Source of the DNA: Pseudovibrio exalbescens
Lineage (GTDB): Bacteria; Pseudomonadota; Alphaproteobacteria; Rhizobiales; Stappiaceae
Direction of reading: 5' to 3'
NCBI RefSeq assembly: GCF_028737195.1
Contig: NZ_JAQZAJ010000003.1
Location: 1-64,000 of the forward strand
Length of the DNA: 64,000 bases
Shown piece after piece: positions 54,537-63,354 of the stretch. Made by a program: the position numbers and the translations under genes. The notes under the pieces were generated by a model. The model ran no database searches, had not been told where the DNA came from, and saw only the letters and a program-made list of their open reading frames with translations. The first letter of the stretch is position 1. Every line of letters starts with the position of its first letter.

Positions 54537-55160
54537 TTAAGCGTCGCCTGCTTCGCCTTCTGCACCTTCTTCGCCTTCGTCAGCTTCCTTCAGGCCAGCT
54601 GGTGCAGCGATAGTGGAGATGGTGAAGTCACGGTCGGTGATGGTTGGTTCGCAATCCTTAGGCAGCTTGACAGCAGAGATGTGCTGAGAAGAGCCGAGGT
54701 CTGCGTCTGCCAGGTCAACTTCGATCGCTTCTGGGATCGCGTTGGCTGGAACAACCATTTCAACGGTGTGACGAACGATGTTCAGAACGCCGCCGCGCTT
54801 GATGCCCGGGCAGGTTTCTTCGTTCAGGAAGCGAACTGGAATTTCAACTGTCAGCTTCGCATCGGCAGCAACGCGCATGAAGTCGATGTGTACGAGGAAG
54901 TCACGTACAGGCTCCAGCTGGAAGTCCTTCGCGATGACAGAAACTTTTTCGCCGTTCAGATCAACGGTACCAATCTGAGAGAGGAAACCGCCCTTCTCGA
55001 TGGTAATCATTGCTTCCTTGTAAGGAAGCTCGATGGAAACGGCTGGCTTTTTGTCGCCATAGATCACTGCAGGAACAAGGCCTGCGCGACGAGATGCACG
55101 AGCGGCCCCCTTGCCAACCCGTTCACGCACCGTTGCTTTCAGCTCATAGCTGCTCGCCAT
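54537..55160 (-). CDS. rplY: 50S ribosomal protein L25/general stress protein Ctc
   Basis: The 207-residue CTC-type L25 binds 5S rRNA. The N-terminal L25 domain has 'ARASRRAGLVPAVIYGDKKP' and 'FLVHIDFMRVAADAKLTVEI'. The C-terminal TL5-type domain continues to a glutamate/glycine-rich acidic tail (EGEEGAEGEAGDA). AGGAG precedes ATG 55160. I rejected a longer frame from 55307. First gene of rplY-pth-ychF. Confidence 0.97.
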   Translation of the reverse strand: MASSYELKATVRERVGKGAARASRRAGLVPAVIYGDKKPAVSIELPYKEAMITIEKGGFLSQIGTVDLNGEKVSVIAKDFQLEPVRDFLVHIDFMRVAADAKLTVEIPVRFLNEETCPGIKRGGVLNIVRHTVEMVVPANAIPEAIEVDLADADLGSSQHISAVKLPKDCEPTITDRDFTISTIAAPAGLKEADEGEEGAEGEAGDA

Positions 55161-55458
55161 GGTGGTTACTCCTAATTTTGATATAAAAGAAGGCCGCGGA
55201 AGGGGTGAAAAAACCTCTCCGTACACGGCCCGGCTTGCGTGCCTCCTCCAAGGGTGTCGACACGCGTGGCTCGTATAGCGGATGCGGGGGCAAAGAGCAA
55301 GTGGCATGCCCGTCCAGAGCGGCTAAAGGCGCATTTCTTTCCCATCGGCTCTCTTGGTAATGTCGCATGATGACACTTGCCCGCTGCGGCAAGGGACACG
55401 GGCGCCGAAAATCATTGCAAAATCAGAGGTGGAACAGGCGCCCCTTTGGAGGGGAACT

Positions 55459-56286
55459 GTGGCAGAACTGGACTTGATGAACATCCTCGGCTTTGCCGCC
55501 GGATTGTTGGCGACAGGTGTTATTGCGGGCATTGTGGCCGGGCTGTTGGGGGTCGGCGGTGGGATCGTGATCGTGCCCGTCCTCTACTACATGTTTACCG
55601 CATTGCAGGTGGATCCATCGGTTATCATGCATGTGGCCGTGGGAACATCGCTTGCGACAATCATCGCAACGGGCACTTCCTCGGCTCGGGCACACTACCG
55701 GCGTGGCGGTGTCGATATGGACCTGTTGAAACGATGGGGTGCTCCGATCGCCGTCGGCGTGGTCGCGGGCTCCGTGGTGTCAGGGCTTGTCAGCGGTGCT
55801 GTCCTGACGGCGGTCTTTGGCGTTGTCGCGCTTTTGGTGGCCTTCAACATGGCCTTCAGGCAGAACGCGGCCGCGCTTGCCGATGGTCTTCCGGGGACGC
55901 CGGTCAAGGAACTGCTGGGATTTGTGATCGGCGGGTTCTCGGTGATGATGGGGATTGGCGGCGGGACGCTCTCGGTTCCCATTCTCACCTTGTACTCATA
56001 CCCCATACGCAAGGCAGTGGGCACGGCCTCTGCAATCGGCCTCATCATCGCCATTCCGGGAACACTGGCCGCCATCTACTTCGGCATGGGGGTGCCCGGA
56101 CGACCGCCATTCTCTCTGGGCTATGTGAACCTGATTGGCCTCGGTCTCATCATTCCCGCATCCACGTTATCCGCGCCGCTTGGAGCGAAACTGGCGCACA
56201 CAATCCCGCCAAAGCTTTTAAAGGCGTTGTTTGCCATGTTCCTCGCCTTTACCGGCGGCAAGATGCTGTGGGACGTATTCCTCTAG
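55459..56286 (+). CDS. TauE/SafE-family sulfite/anion exporter
   Basis: A 275-residue membrane protein with about eight helices and two internal repeats: 'GIVAGLLGVGGGIVIVPVLY' near the N-terminus and 'SVMMGIGGGTLSVPILTLYS' in the middle. These glycine-rich repeats define the TauE/SafE family. The cargo could be sulfite or another small anion. GGAGGGG precedes GTG 55459, so longer upstream starts are unlikely. Divergent from rplY. Confidence 0.92.
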   Translation: MAELDLMNILGFAAGLLATGVIAGIVAGLLGVGGGIVIVPVLYYMFTALQVDPSVIMHVAVGTSLATIIATGTSSARAHYRRGGVDMDLLKRWGAPIAVGVVAGSVVSGLVSGAVLTAVFGVVALLVAFNMAFRQNAAALADGLPGTPVKELLGFVIGGFSVMMGIGGGTLSVPILTLYSYPIRKAVGTASAIGLIIAIPGTLAAIYFGMGVPGRPPFSLGYVNLIGLGLIIPASTLSAPLGAKLAHTIPPKLLKALFAMFLAFTGGKMLWDVFL

Positions 56287-56296
56287 CCCTGACAAC

Positions 56297-56331
56297 AAAA
56301 AAGCCAGAGGCGGGGAGCGCCACTGGCTTTT
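56297..56331. terminator. Bidirectional terminator between the TauE-like gene and prs
   Basis: AAAAGCCAG-A-GGCG..CGCC-A-CTGGCTTTT forms a symmetric hairpin with A and T tracts on either side, suiting the convergent genes. Confidence 0.85.
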
Positions 56332-56354
56332 GATCGTTCTTCTGTAACCGGTTC

Positions 56355-57287
56355 TTAGATGAACAGGCTGGAAACAGACTTTTCCTGAGCCGTGCGGTTG
56401 ATTGCTTCACCGATCAGCGGCGCGATCGAGATCGTGCGGATGTTTGGTGAGGCTGTGATCGCTGCGGTTGGCTCGATGGAGTTGGTGATGACCAGTTCCT
56501 TGAGCTTGGAAGCGGAGACGCGTGCCACTGCGCCGCCGGACAGAACACCATGCGTGATGTAAGCCGTGACTGATTTCGCGCCATGGTTCAACAGGGCTTC
56601 AGCCGCGTTGCACAGCGTGCCGCCGGAATCAACAATGTCGTCCACGAGGATACAGTCGTAGCCCTGAACATCACCAATGATGTTCATGACTTCGGATTCG
56701 CCAGGCTTGTCGCGGCGCTTGTCGACGATGGAAAGAGGCGCTTCGATGCGCTTTGCCAGCGCGCGTGCACGAACAACGCCGCCCACATCTGGTGAGACGA
56801 CCATGACATTGTCCGTGGAGTAACGCTCCTTGATGTCGCGCGTCATGACTGGCGCAGCGTAGAGGTTGTCCGTTGGAATGTCGAAGAAACCCTGAATCTG
56901 ACCGGCGTGTAGGTCCATGGTCAGAACACGGTCCGCGCCCGCGTTGGTCACGAGGTTTGCGACCAGTTTTGCGGAGATTGGTGTGCGAGGACCAGCTTTA
57001 CGATCCTGTCGGGCATAACCGAAATATGGAATCACCGCAGTGATACGGCGCGCGGAAGAGCGGCGCAGCGCATCGATCAGGATCAGGAGTTCCATAAGGT
57101 GGTCGTTGGCTGGATAGCTGGTGGATTGCAGGACGAAGACATCCTCGCCGCGCACGTTCTCCTGAATCTCAACATAGATCTCCTGATCGGCAAAGCGGCG
57201 AACCTGCGCCTTTGCCATAGGAACATCCAGATATTTTGAGATTTCTTCAGCCAGCGCGCGATTTGAGTTACCCGCGACGATTTTCAT
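56355..57287 (-). CDS. prs: Ribose-phosphate pyrophosphokinase Prs
   Basis: Prs makes PRPP from ribose-5-phosphate and ATP. The 310-residue protein has '[15 protein letters not shown]', the catalytic loop '[20 protein letters not shown]', the metal-binding '[18 protein letters not shown]', and the PRPP motif '[20 protein letters not shown]'. ATG 57287 gives the usual length; an in-frame ATG at 57317 would add 10 residues without a ribosome binding site. Confidence 0.97.
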   Translation of the reverse strand: MKIVAGNSNRALAEEISKYLDVPMAKAQVRRFADQEIYVEIQENVRGEDVFVLQSTSYPANDHLMELLILIDALRRSSARRITAVIPYFGYARQDRKAGPRTPISAKLVANLVTNAGADRVLTMDLHAGQIQGFFDIPTDNLYAAPVMTRDIKERYSTDNVMVVSPDVGGVVRARALAKRIEAPLSIVDKRRDKPGESEVMNIIGDVQGYDCILVDDIVDSGGTLCNAAEALLNHGAKSVTAYITHGVLSGGAVARVSASKLKELVITNSIEPTAAITASPNIRTISIAPLIGEAINRTAQEKSVSSLFI

Positions 57288-57514
57288 GACCCGCAAGTCC
57301 TTCTTGGGCTGTGACATGGGCAGTCGCTGTGGTGCGACAGGCCCCGCTGTAATTCAACAGATGGCATGTGCCGGATTTCAACGTCAGCATCTGCTGCTGT
57401 CGTTGCGCGCCTTTTAGCAATCAGATGTCATGCCGACAATAGTCAGAAGGACAGAACTGCTGTGTTTTTTTGGGCATTCTGGCTAATAGTCGCGATTAAT
57501 CGGTTCAGAGCCGG

Positions 57515-58027
57515 CTAACCACTGTTCACCCATGCACTGATTGACGCTACGACTCGCGCTGCAACGCGATCCAGTGAGTCGCCCGAGACTGACGCCCAAG
57601 GATCGCCTGAGCCACCATCAGACTGCTCTTGCCCTTGAATGCGGTGCAGACGATTGCCGTTGTTGTCCATGATGTCGAAAACATAGAACACGGTGGTGGT
57701 GTACTGGTCACCCACTGCGGAGAGATAGCCCTGCACGCGATAGGTGGAAGGGGCACCAATGCGGCGCACCAGATTGATCTTCTGATTGCGGGCGCTTGAT
57801 GCGATGGAACGGGCGAGGTCGTCGCCAGCGTTACCCGGAATGCCGGTGAACTGTTCGAAGGCGAAAGTTGCCTTGTCAGGTGCCACTGTTGGAGCGACAG
57901 AATCCTGATTGATCATGGAGTTCATTGTATTCAAGGTGCCAGGCGGTACGGGATCGCCTCCACACGCAGCGAGCAGCAGCACTGAGCTTACGGCCAAACA
58001 CCGTGACAAAACCTGAAACCTGGACAT
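57515..58027 (-). CDS. Predicted lipoprotein, unknown
   Basis: The 170-residue protein has a lipoprotein signal with lipobox LLAAC (C22). The mature part includes 'KATFAFEQFTGIPGNAGDDL', 'RVQGYLSAVGDQYTTTVFYV' and 'RVAARVVASISAWVN'. The pattern of a strand-rich domain ending in a helix resembles small envelope lipoproteins, but I do not recognise the family. It lies upstream of prs and in the same direction. Confidence 0.82.
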   Translation of the reverse strand: MSRFQVLSRCLAVSSVLLLAACGGDPVPPGTLNTMNSMINQDSVAPTVAPDKATFAFEQFTGIPGNAGDDLARSIASSARNQKINLVRRIGAPSTYRVQGYLSAVGDQYTTTVFYVFDIMDNNGNRLHRIQGQEQSDGGSGDPWASVSGDSLDRVAARVVASISAWVNSG

Positions 58028-58108
58028 TTTCTTCCTTAACCGATGTCAGAGCATCCAGCGCGCTTCGCCCCGCGCGCAGAGACTTAATGGGTCCTAGCTG
58101 AACAATCT

Positions 58109-59269
58109 TTAACGCCCCTTAACGGGCAGGTCGAGAGAGAGCTTGGATAATGTTTCTGGCCCGTTCTTGTGGGTAATGTAGGTTTGCCCCAGCGTCATGG
58201 CGGTTTCGCTGTCCGAATCCATGATGATCATGTGCATGAACAGCACCATGTTTTCCTCAATGACATGTTCATTTCCCCGATATGCCATGTAAGGGGCGTC
58301 CATCCAGCTTGGAGTAAAACGGGCTCCGAGGGAGTAGCCACAGGCGTTGAGTCGGTGAGACATCAGGCCCCGTTCGTCCAGAACATCCGCATGGGCGGTG
58401 AACAGGTCGCCAAAGGTATTACCCGGTATCATCACTGTTTCAACGGAATGAAGCGCAGCAAGTGCTGCCTGATGCAGCTCCTTGTGACGCGGCGTAGGTT
58501 CGCCAATGATGGCCGTACGCATTAGAGCCGCATGATAGTGGCGGTAAACGCCTGCCCATTCCAGCGTGAGCTGATCGTTTTCCGAAAGCTCGCGGCGACC
58601 GGCCTTGTAGCGACACAACAGAGCGTCTCGCCCGGAGCCGATGATGAACTCGTTGCCCGGATAGTCACCACCGCCCTCAAAGATCGCGCCCTGCATGCGA
58701 GAGAGAATCAAGCCTTCATCCACGCCGGGGCCCGCTACCTCCAAGCCAGCTTCGAAAGCGGCGTCGGCAAGCCGGGCGGCTTCACGGACATATTCTAGCT
58801 CGGCGGGCGACTTGATGAGGCGCAGGCTTGGGATGATGTCGGAGGCATCGCGTGTGTCGGCAAATGCGCGCAGGGATTCGTCCAGATCGCGGCCGTTTGC
58901 AGCGGTCAGCCCGTGGGTGTCGTATTCGATACCAATGCGGGTGCCCAGCAGGTCGAGATCGAACAGGATCTCTTTCACCTGTCCAACAGGGGACTTGCCG
59001 CCGACATCGGTCCAGAGGCGAATGTCGCGAATGTTGGAGGTATGGCGGGCCTGACGCAGATCCGCTGAGCGGGTCAGAAGGATCGGTTCCTCCCCCGGAC
59101 GGACTATGAGACACTGGAAAAAGCAGAAGCCGAATGTGTCAAAGCCCGTAAGCCAATACATGCTTTCCTGAGCGAAAACCAAAAGACAGTCCAGCTTTCG
59201 TTCGGCCATTTTGGCCTCTAGCGCCTGCTTTCTGTTTTCAAACTCTTCTGGTGTGAAGTGCAGAGCCAT
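58109..59269 (-). CDS. M24-family metallopeptidase (Xaa-Pro peptidase-like)
   Basis: The 386-residue protein has a creatinase-like N-terminal domain (1-140, 'FAQESMYWLTGFDTFGF') and a pita-bread catalytic domain ('RLIKSPAELEYVREAARLAD', 'NEFIIGSGRDALLCRYK'). The usual five metal ligands are hard to place: the first is replaced by 'TLEWAGVYRHYHAAL' (Glu for Asp) and the terminal Glu/His set is only partly visible, so it may be a diverged or non-peptidase member. ATG 59269 has AAGGGA upstream. Confidence 0.85.
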   Translation of the reverse strand: MALHFTPEEFENRKQALEAKMAERKLDCLLVFAQESMYWLTGFDTFGFCFFQCLIVRPGEEPILLTRSADLRQARHTSNIRDIRLWTDVGGKSPVGQVKEILFDLDLLGTRIGIEYDTHGLTAANGRDLDESLRAFADTRDASDIIPSLRLIKSPAELEYVREAARLADAAFEAGLEVAGPGVDEGLILSRMQGAIFEGGGDYPGNEFIIGSGRDALLCRYKAGRRELSENDQLTLEWAGVYRHYHAALMRTAIIGEPTPRHKELHQAALAALHSVETVMIPGNTFGDLFTAHADVLDERGLMSHRLNACGYSLGARFTPSWMDAPYMAYRGNEHVIEENMVLFMHMIIMDSDSETAMTLGQTYITHKNGPETLSKLSLDLPVKGR

Positions 59270-59291
59270 GGATTTATCCCTTCCAGTGCAT

Positions 59292-60056
59292 TCAGGCGAG
59301 TACGATGGCAGAAATCTGGCGGCCGTAGTCCGGCTCGTCCTTGTGGGTGGAGCGGCGGTAGGAGAAGAATTTCTCCGGTTCCGCATAGGTGCAGCGTTCA
59401 ACAAAAGACGCGGACTGCACACCTTCGGCCTTTAGAAGATCAAGGATAAAGGCCGGAAGGTTGAATTGCGCGTGGGTTTCGCGTGCAGACGGGCTGAAGT
59501 AGCGCTCGAATGTGCCGTCAAGGCTGAGGAACTGGTCCTTGAACTCCGGACCAACTTCATAGGCTGGTTGGGTGATGGTGGGCCCCAGAACCGCAACGAT
59601 GGCACTTCGGTGAGCGCCCAGACCTTCCATTGCAGCGATGGTGTTCTTCAGGACCCCGCCGAATGCGCCGCGCCAGCCAGCGTGAGCTGCGCCAATGACA
59701 CCTGCTTCGGGATCGGCAAACAGGATCGGACCGCAATCAGCGCTCAAAACGCCAATCGCAAGGCCCGGTGTTGCCGTGACCAGCGCGTCGGCCTCTCGCG
59801 CTGCATCCTCTGCGAGGGGAGCGTCCAGGACGAGCACATCGGGTGAGTGGATTTGATAGGGGGTGGCAAGATGAGTGCCATCTACACCCAGCCGCTCAGC
59901 GACGCGCCGGCGGTTCTCCAGCACGTTGTCTCGATCATCCTTGGACCCCAAGCCTACATTCAAGCTTTCATAAAGGCCGGATGATACCCCGTTTTCACGC
60001 GTAAAAAAGCCATGCCGCACATTTGGCATGGATGCCAGTTCAGGCGCTCGGATCAT
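59292..60056 (-). CDS. pgeF: Peptidoglycan editing factor PgeF
   Basis: This 254-residue YfiH-family protein acts in peptidoglycan precursor editing; it was formerly called polyphenol oxidase or laccase. The metal-binding residues are in 'YQIHSPDVLVL', 'VLSADCGPILFAD' and 'IGAAHAGWRGAFGGVL'. GGAGGAGG precedes ATG 60056. It lies 22 bp before the M24 gene in the minus-strand direction. Confidence 0.93.
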   Translation of the reverse strand: MIRAPELASMPNVRHGFFTRENGVSSGLYESLNVGLGSKDDRDNVLENRRRVAERLGVDGTHLATPYQIHSPDVLVLDAPLAEDAAREADALVTATPGLAIGVLSADCGPILFADPEAGVIGAAHAGWRGAFGGVLKNTIAAMEGLGAHRSAIVAVLGPTITQPAYEVGPEFKDQFLSLDGTFERYFSPSARETHAQFNLPAFILDLLKAEGVQSASFVERCTYAEPEKFFSYRRSTHKDEPDYGRQISAIVLA

Positions 60057-60128
60057 CAAGCCTCCTCCATTTCGGGGAAGGTTGACTGACTTCCCCGCGG
60101 TTTGTCAATTCGCACGGCGGAATAGGCT

Positions 60129-61220
60129 TTAGTTTTTAGCGGAGAACGGCACTGGCGGTATGTTGTTTGCAGTGATTGCCAGTAGTTTGAACAGGGTGCC
60201 CATTTGATTGTCGGCGGCAAGACGCTCTACAGCCTGTCGAATGTCGGTCTGCTCCGCCTCTGATTTGCCCGCGCCGAGCTGTCCTGCGCGCTCCAAGAGG
60301 CCGAGGCTTAGCAGGAAGTCGGCCTGTGTGATCGGGCCGTGGGGAATTGCGCCTGCTTTCTTGCTGGCTGTGGCCAGTGCCTCGAAGTTCACATGGGCGG
60401 TGAGGTCTGCCTGCCCAGGTGTTTCAAGGCAGGAGACGTAGGCGTGCTCCTTGAGGGCTTGCAGCGTGTCACCCACTTGAGTTTGCGTGTAGCCATAGTC
60501 GATGTAGAGCGCTGAGCCGCCATGCGCGGTGATGCGCTGGGCAATGCTTGTCGCCAGTGCGGTGGAGGCGGGGCTGAGTTCGAGTATGCTGCCGAGGCCC
60601 GCGTTCTTTATGCTTTCTGCAAGCAGGCGTGTGTCCAGCGTGGTTGTGCTGAAGCCGAAGGTAAGGTCTCCGGCGTCTGTAAGGCCCACGCAGCGCTCGC
60701 GCCACCCTTGTGGCGTGAGCTGATACTGGTGAACTGGCAGGGCGTCGAACAGCTCATTGGCGATCACATATAGTGGCCCCTCTGGAATGCTCTCGAAGCT
60801 TTCATGCCACTGGATGCTCTGTCTGCTGAGGCGGTTCTTCTGCACTTGCTTCAGGCGCGGGCTGGTTTCCACCATATGCACCTTCGCCGCCTGCATGAAT
60901 GCGGGCCGCAGGTTGGCAACGCGCAACACGTCTTTCATCAGGGTGCCGCGTCCCGGGCCAAGCTCGACAAGATGAAAGGCATCAGGTGCGCCATCCTGCT
61001 GCCATTGATTGACAAGCCATGCGCCAATGATCTCGCCAAACAACTGAGAGACTTCAGGCGCTGTGGTGAAGTCTCCTTTAGCGCCGAAGGGCTCCCGCGT
61101 CATGTAGTAGCCGAACTCCGGGTCCGCCAAGCACAGGTTCATGTACTCTGCGATGGTGATTGGACCCTGATGGGCAATACGGAACTTGATCTTGTCGAGC
61201 AGGGTCTTGTGGGTCGTCAT
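60129..61220 (-). CDS. SAM-dependent methyltransferase, MidA/NDUFAF7 family
   Basis: The 363-residue protein has the family N-terminus 'PITIAEYMNLCLADPEFGYY', 'GDFTTAPEVSQLFGEIIGAW', the SAM loop 'LVELGPGRGTLMKDVLR', and 'IANELFDALPVHQYQL'. In mitochondria NDUFAF7 dimethylates an arginine of a complex I subunit; a bacterial role in complex I assembly is inference. ATG 61220 was chosen over an unconserved extension from 61253. It lies 4 bp after lgt. Confidence 0.92.
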   Translation of the reverse strand: MTTHKTLLDKIKFRIAHQGPITIAEYMNLCLADPEFGYYMTREPFGAKGDFTTAPEVSQLFGEIIGAWLVNQWQQDGAPDAFHLVELGPGRGTLMKDVLRVANLRPAFMQAAKVHMVETSPRLKQVQKNRLSRQSIQWHESFESIPEGPLYVIANELFDALPVHQYQLTPQGWRERCVGLTDAGDLTFGFSTTTLDTRLLAESIKNAGLGSILELSPASTALATSIAQRITAHGGSALYIDYGYTQTQVGDTLQALKEHAYVSCLETPGQADLTAHVNFEALATASKKAGAIPHGPITQADFLLSLGLLERAGQLGAGKSEAEQTDIRQAVERLAADNQMGTLFKLLAITANNIPPVPFSAKN

Positions 61221-61224
61221 GTGC

Positions 61225-62049
61225 TTACTTCGCTGGTGCCTTGCGCAGGGCATAAACAGTGAGTACAGCCCCTGCGATGATCATGGGCAGGCTCAACAGG
61301 ATGCCCATGGTCAGGAAACCTGAAAGATAGCCGATATGGGCGTCCGGAACGCGGTATAGCTCCGCGATGGAGCGGAAAACACCGTAGCCCACGGCAAAAC
61401 AGCCCGCCAGAGCGCCGGGGTGGTGCATGAACTTGAAGCGCTTCATGAGAACGCGAAGGATGATGAACAGAAGGATGCCTTCGAGAGCTGCTTCATAAAG
61501 CTGGCTTGGGTGGCGGGGCAAAGGTCCGCCATTTGGGAAGATGACACCCCATGGCACATCAGTGGGGCGGCCCCAAAGCTCTGTATTGATGAAGTTTGCC
61601 AAGCGCCCGAAGAACAAGCCGATGGGTGCCGCAATGCCGCACAGGTCCATGAGGGTGAGAAGGCTGAGGCCCTTGGCGTAGCTATAGGCGACCATTGCCA
61701 CCACAACGCCAAGAAAACCGCCGTGAAAAGCCATGCCGCCAGTCCACACGGCGAGGATTTCGCCCGGATTGGCCGCGTAGTAGGCTGGATTGTAGAACAG
61801 CACATACCCCAAGCGGCCACCGAGCACGATGCCAAGGGCTGCCCAGACAACGAAGTCGTCAATGTCTCCTGCCGTGGGGCGCTGCTGACTTGCGCCCCAG
61901 AAGCGGTCGTTCATGACAGCGGTTCGCATGTAACGCCAGGCAAGCAAAATGCCCGCAATGTAGGCAAGAGCATACCAGCGGATGGCGAGAGGCCCGAGCT
62001 CAATCAGGACCGGATCAATATGAGGAAACGGGATTGCAAAAGCGGGCAT
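61225..62049 (-). CDS. lgt: Prolipoprotein diacylglyceryl transferase Lgt
   Basis: Lgt transfers diacylglycerol to the lipobox cysteine. The 274-residue protein has seven or so helices, the 'LGGRLGYVLFYNPAYY' motif, 'GGMAFHGGFLGVVVA' and the signature 'GIAAPIGLFFGRLANFINTE' followed by LWGRPTD. It heads the lgt-MidA-pgeF-M24 run and would process the lipoprotein encoded at 57.5-58.0 kb. Confidence 0.97.
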   Translation of the reverse strand: MPAFAIPFPHIDPVLIELGPLAIRWYALAYIAGILLAWRYMRTAVMNDRFWGASQQRPTAGDIDDFVVWAALGIVLGGRLGYVLFYNPAYYAANPGEILAVWTGGMAFHGGFLGVVVAMVAYSYAKGLSLLTLMDLCGIAAPIGLFFGRLANFINTELWGRPTDVPWGVIFPNGGPLPRHPSQLYEAALEGILLFIILRVLMKRFKFMHHPGALAGCFAVGYGVFRSIAELYRVPDAHIGYLSGFLTMGILLSLPMIIAGAVLTVYALRKAPAK

Positions 62050-62186
62050 GTCTGTTCCGGTGGTGGGGTGAATTTATGGCCCTTACATGCGTCATTCGGC
62101 GACTTCGTGCAAGATGGGCGGCGTGGCTTCAGAGGTGATTGGCGCTAAAATTATTGAGAGCAAATAAAACTCGTGCGCAACCGCCG

Positions 62187-62201
62187 TTAACACTGGTTTA
62201 G
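62187..62201 (+). promoter_or_regulatory. Near-consensus CtrA-type half-site pair
   Basis: TTAA-CACTGGT-TTAG has the N7 spacing with one mismatch in the second half-site. It lies 73 bp before the UbiK-like start. Binding is speculative. Confidence 0.3.
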
Positions 62202-62273
62202 CCACGGATCTCTCTTGAAGTTGAGGGGCTGCCACAATAGGTCTACAGTACCTTAATGACAGCGGAGCGTGAG

Positions 62274-62555
62274 ATGACCCAATCGCCGAACAAGTTCCTT
62301 GATGATTTTGCTAAGCTGATGACAGATGCCGCCGGTGTTGCGCAAGGCGCTCGCCGTGAGGTGGAGACAGCATTCAAGGCACAGATCGAGCGCTTTATGG
62401 CTGACATGGATGTGGTGAGCCGTGAAGAGTTTGACGCGACCAAAGAGATGGCCGTACGCGCTCTTGACGATGTAGAAAGCCTCGAAAAACGCCTCAAGGC
62501 TGCTGAAGACCGGATCGCTGCACTTGAAGCTGCGATTACCCGCGAAAAGGACTAG
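62274..62555 (+). CDS. UbiK/BMFP-family accessory factor
   Basis: This 93-residue protein is helical and coiled-coil: 'NKFLDDFAKLMTDAAGVAQG' then a long charged helix ending 'LEKRLKAAEDRIAALEAAI'. This layout matches the UbiK/YqiC family (membrane-fusogenic trimeric coiled coil) that helps ubiquinone synthesis. ATG 62274 has GGAGCGTGAG upstream, better than the ATG at 62256. Confidence 0.85.
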   Translation: MTQSPNKFLDDFAKLMTDAAGVAQGARREVETAFKAQIERFMADMDVVSREEFDATKEMAVRALDDVESLEKRLKAAEDRIAALEAAITREKD

Positions 62556-62853
62556 GCGCGCCAAAGCTGCCCGTAATGACAGGTTAAAATTCTGTGGGCG
62601 ATGTTTTGTCGTCCACAAATTTCCCGATTGGCACCGGGAGGGGCATGTATCCCAATGAGGGAGCTTGCCTGTATATTTTCTTAAAACAAGGATTCGTCAT
62701 AGGCATGCGGTTGGACTGAAGCCTCAAGCAAAAGGCACCAAAGTCTGCGACGAACCACGAAGAACACAAGAAGTGTCTGGTCCTAGGGAACGATACCGCC
62801 ACATTAAGTGGGGCGTCGTTTTTCATCCGCCCTCTAGCATTGAGAGGACCGAT

Positions 62854-63354
62854 ATGAGCCTCATAGATACCGAATTCGAGCAAGTTCCAAATCCAGTCGA
62901 CACGATTGAACACGTGGCGGCGCTCAACGATTGGACCTTTGAGCGTCTTGGTGACGATGAAATCTCCATCTCCGTTACCGGTAGCTGGTGCGATTACCAC
63001 ATTTCCTTTTCCTGGATGGAAGAGCTTGAAGCTCTGCATCTTGCCGCTGCGTTTGACCTCAAGGTGCCAGACCCACGGCGCACTGAAATCGTGCGCTTGC
63101 TGGCCCTCATAAACGAGCAGATGTGGATGGGGCACTTCGACTTGTGGAGCCGGGAAGGCATTGTGATCTTCCGGCAATCCTTGTTGTTGGCCGGTGGTGT
63201 TGAGGCGACCTCTCAGCAGATTGAAGTGATGCTTTCTCATGCGCTGGAAGCGTGTGAGCGCTACTATCAGGCCTTCCAGTTTGTTGTTTGGGCCGGGAAG
63301 ACCGCTGATGAGGCGGTGAAGACCGCTCTTTTTGAGACTGTAGGCGAAGCATGA
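62854..63354 (+). CDS. YbjN-family sensory protein
   Basis: The 166-residue protein has the YbjN pattern: 'ISISVTGSWCDYHISFSWME', 'RRTEIVRLLALINEQMWMGH' and 'EGIVIFRQSLLLAGGVEATS'. YbjN domains act as type III chaperone-like or multicopy suppressors, so the role is unclear. ATG 62854 has GAGAGGA upstream, and I rejected a longer frame from 62665. A GC-rich hairpin with TTTTT lies just upstream (62796-62823). The stop overlaps the proC start (ATGA). Confidence 0.88.
   Translation: MSLIDTEFEQVPNPVDTIEHVAALNDWTFERLGDDEISISVTGSWCDYHISFSWMEELEALHLAAAFDLKVPDPRRTEIVRLLALINEQMWMGHFDLWSREGIVIFRQSLLLAGGVEATSQQIEVMLSHALEACERYYQAFQFVVWAGKTADEAVKTALFETVGEA

Noticed and set aside
55377-56333. 318-codon frame overlapping the TauE/SafE gene
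   Set aside because: It is a shifted-frame shadow, Arg/Gly/His-rich, with no domain; the TauE frame has membrane helices and the family repeats.
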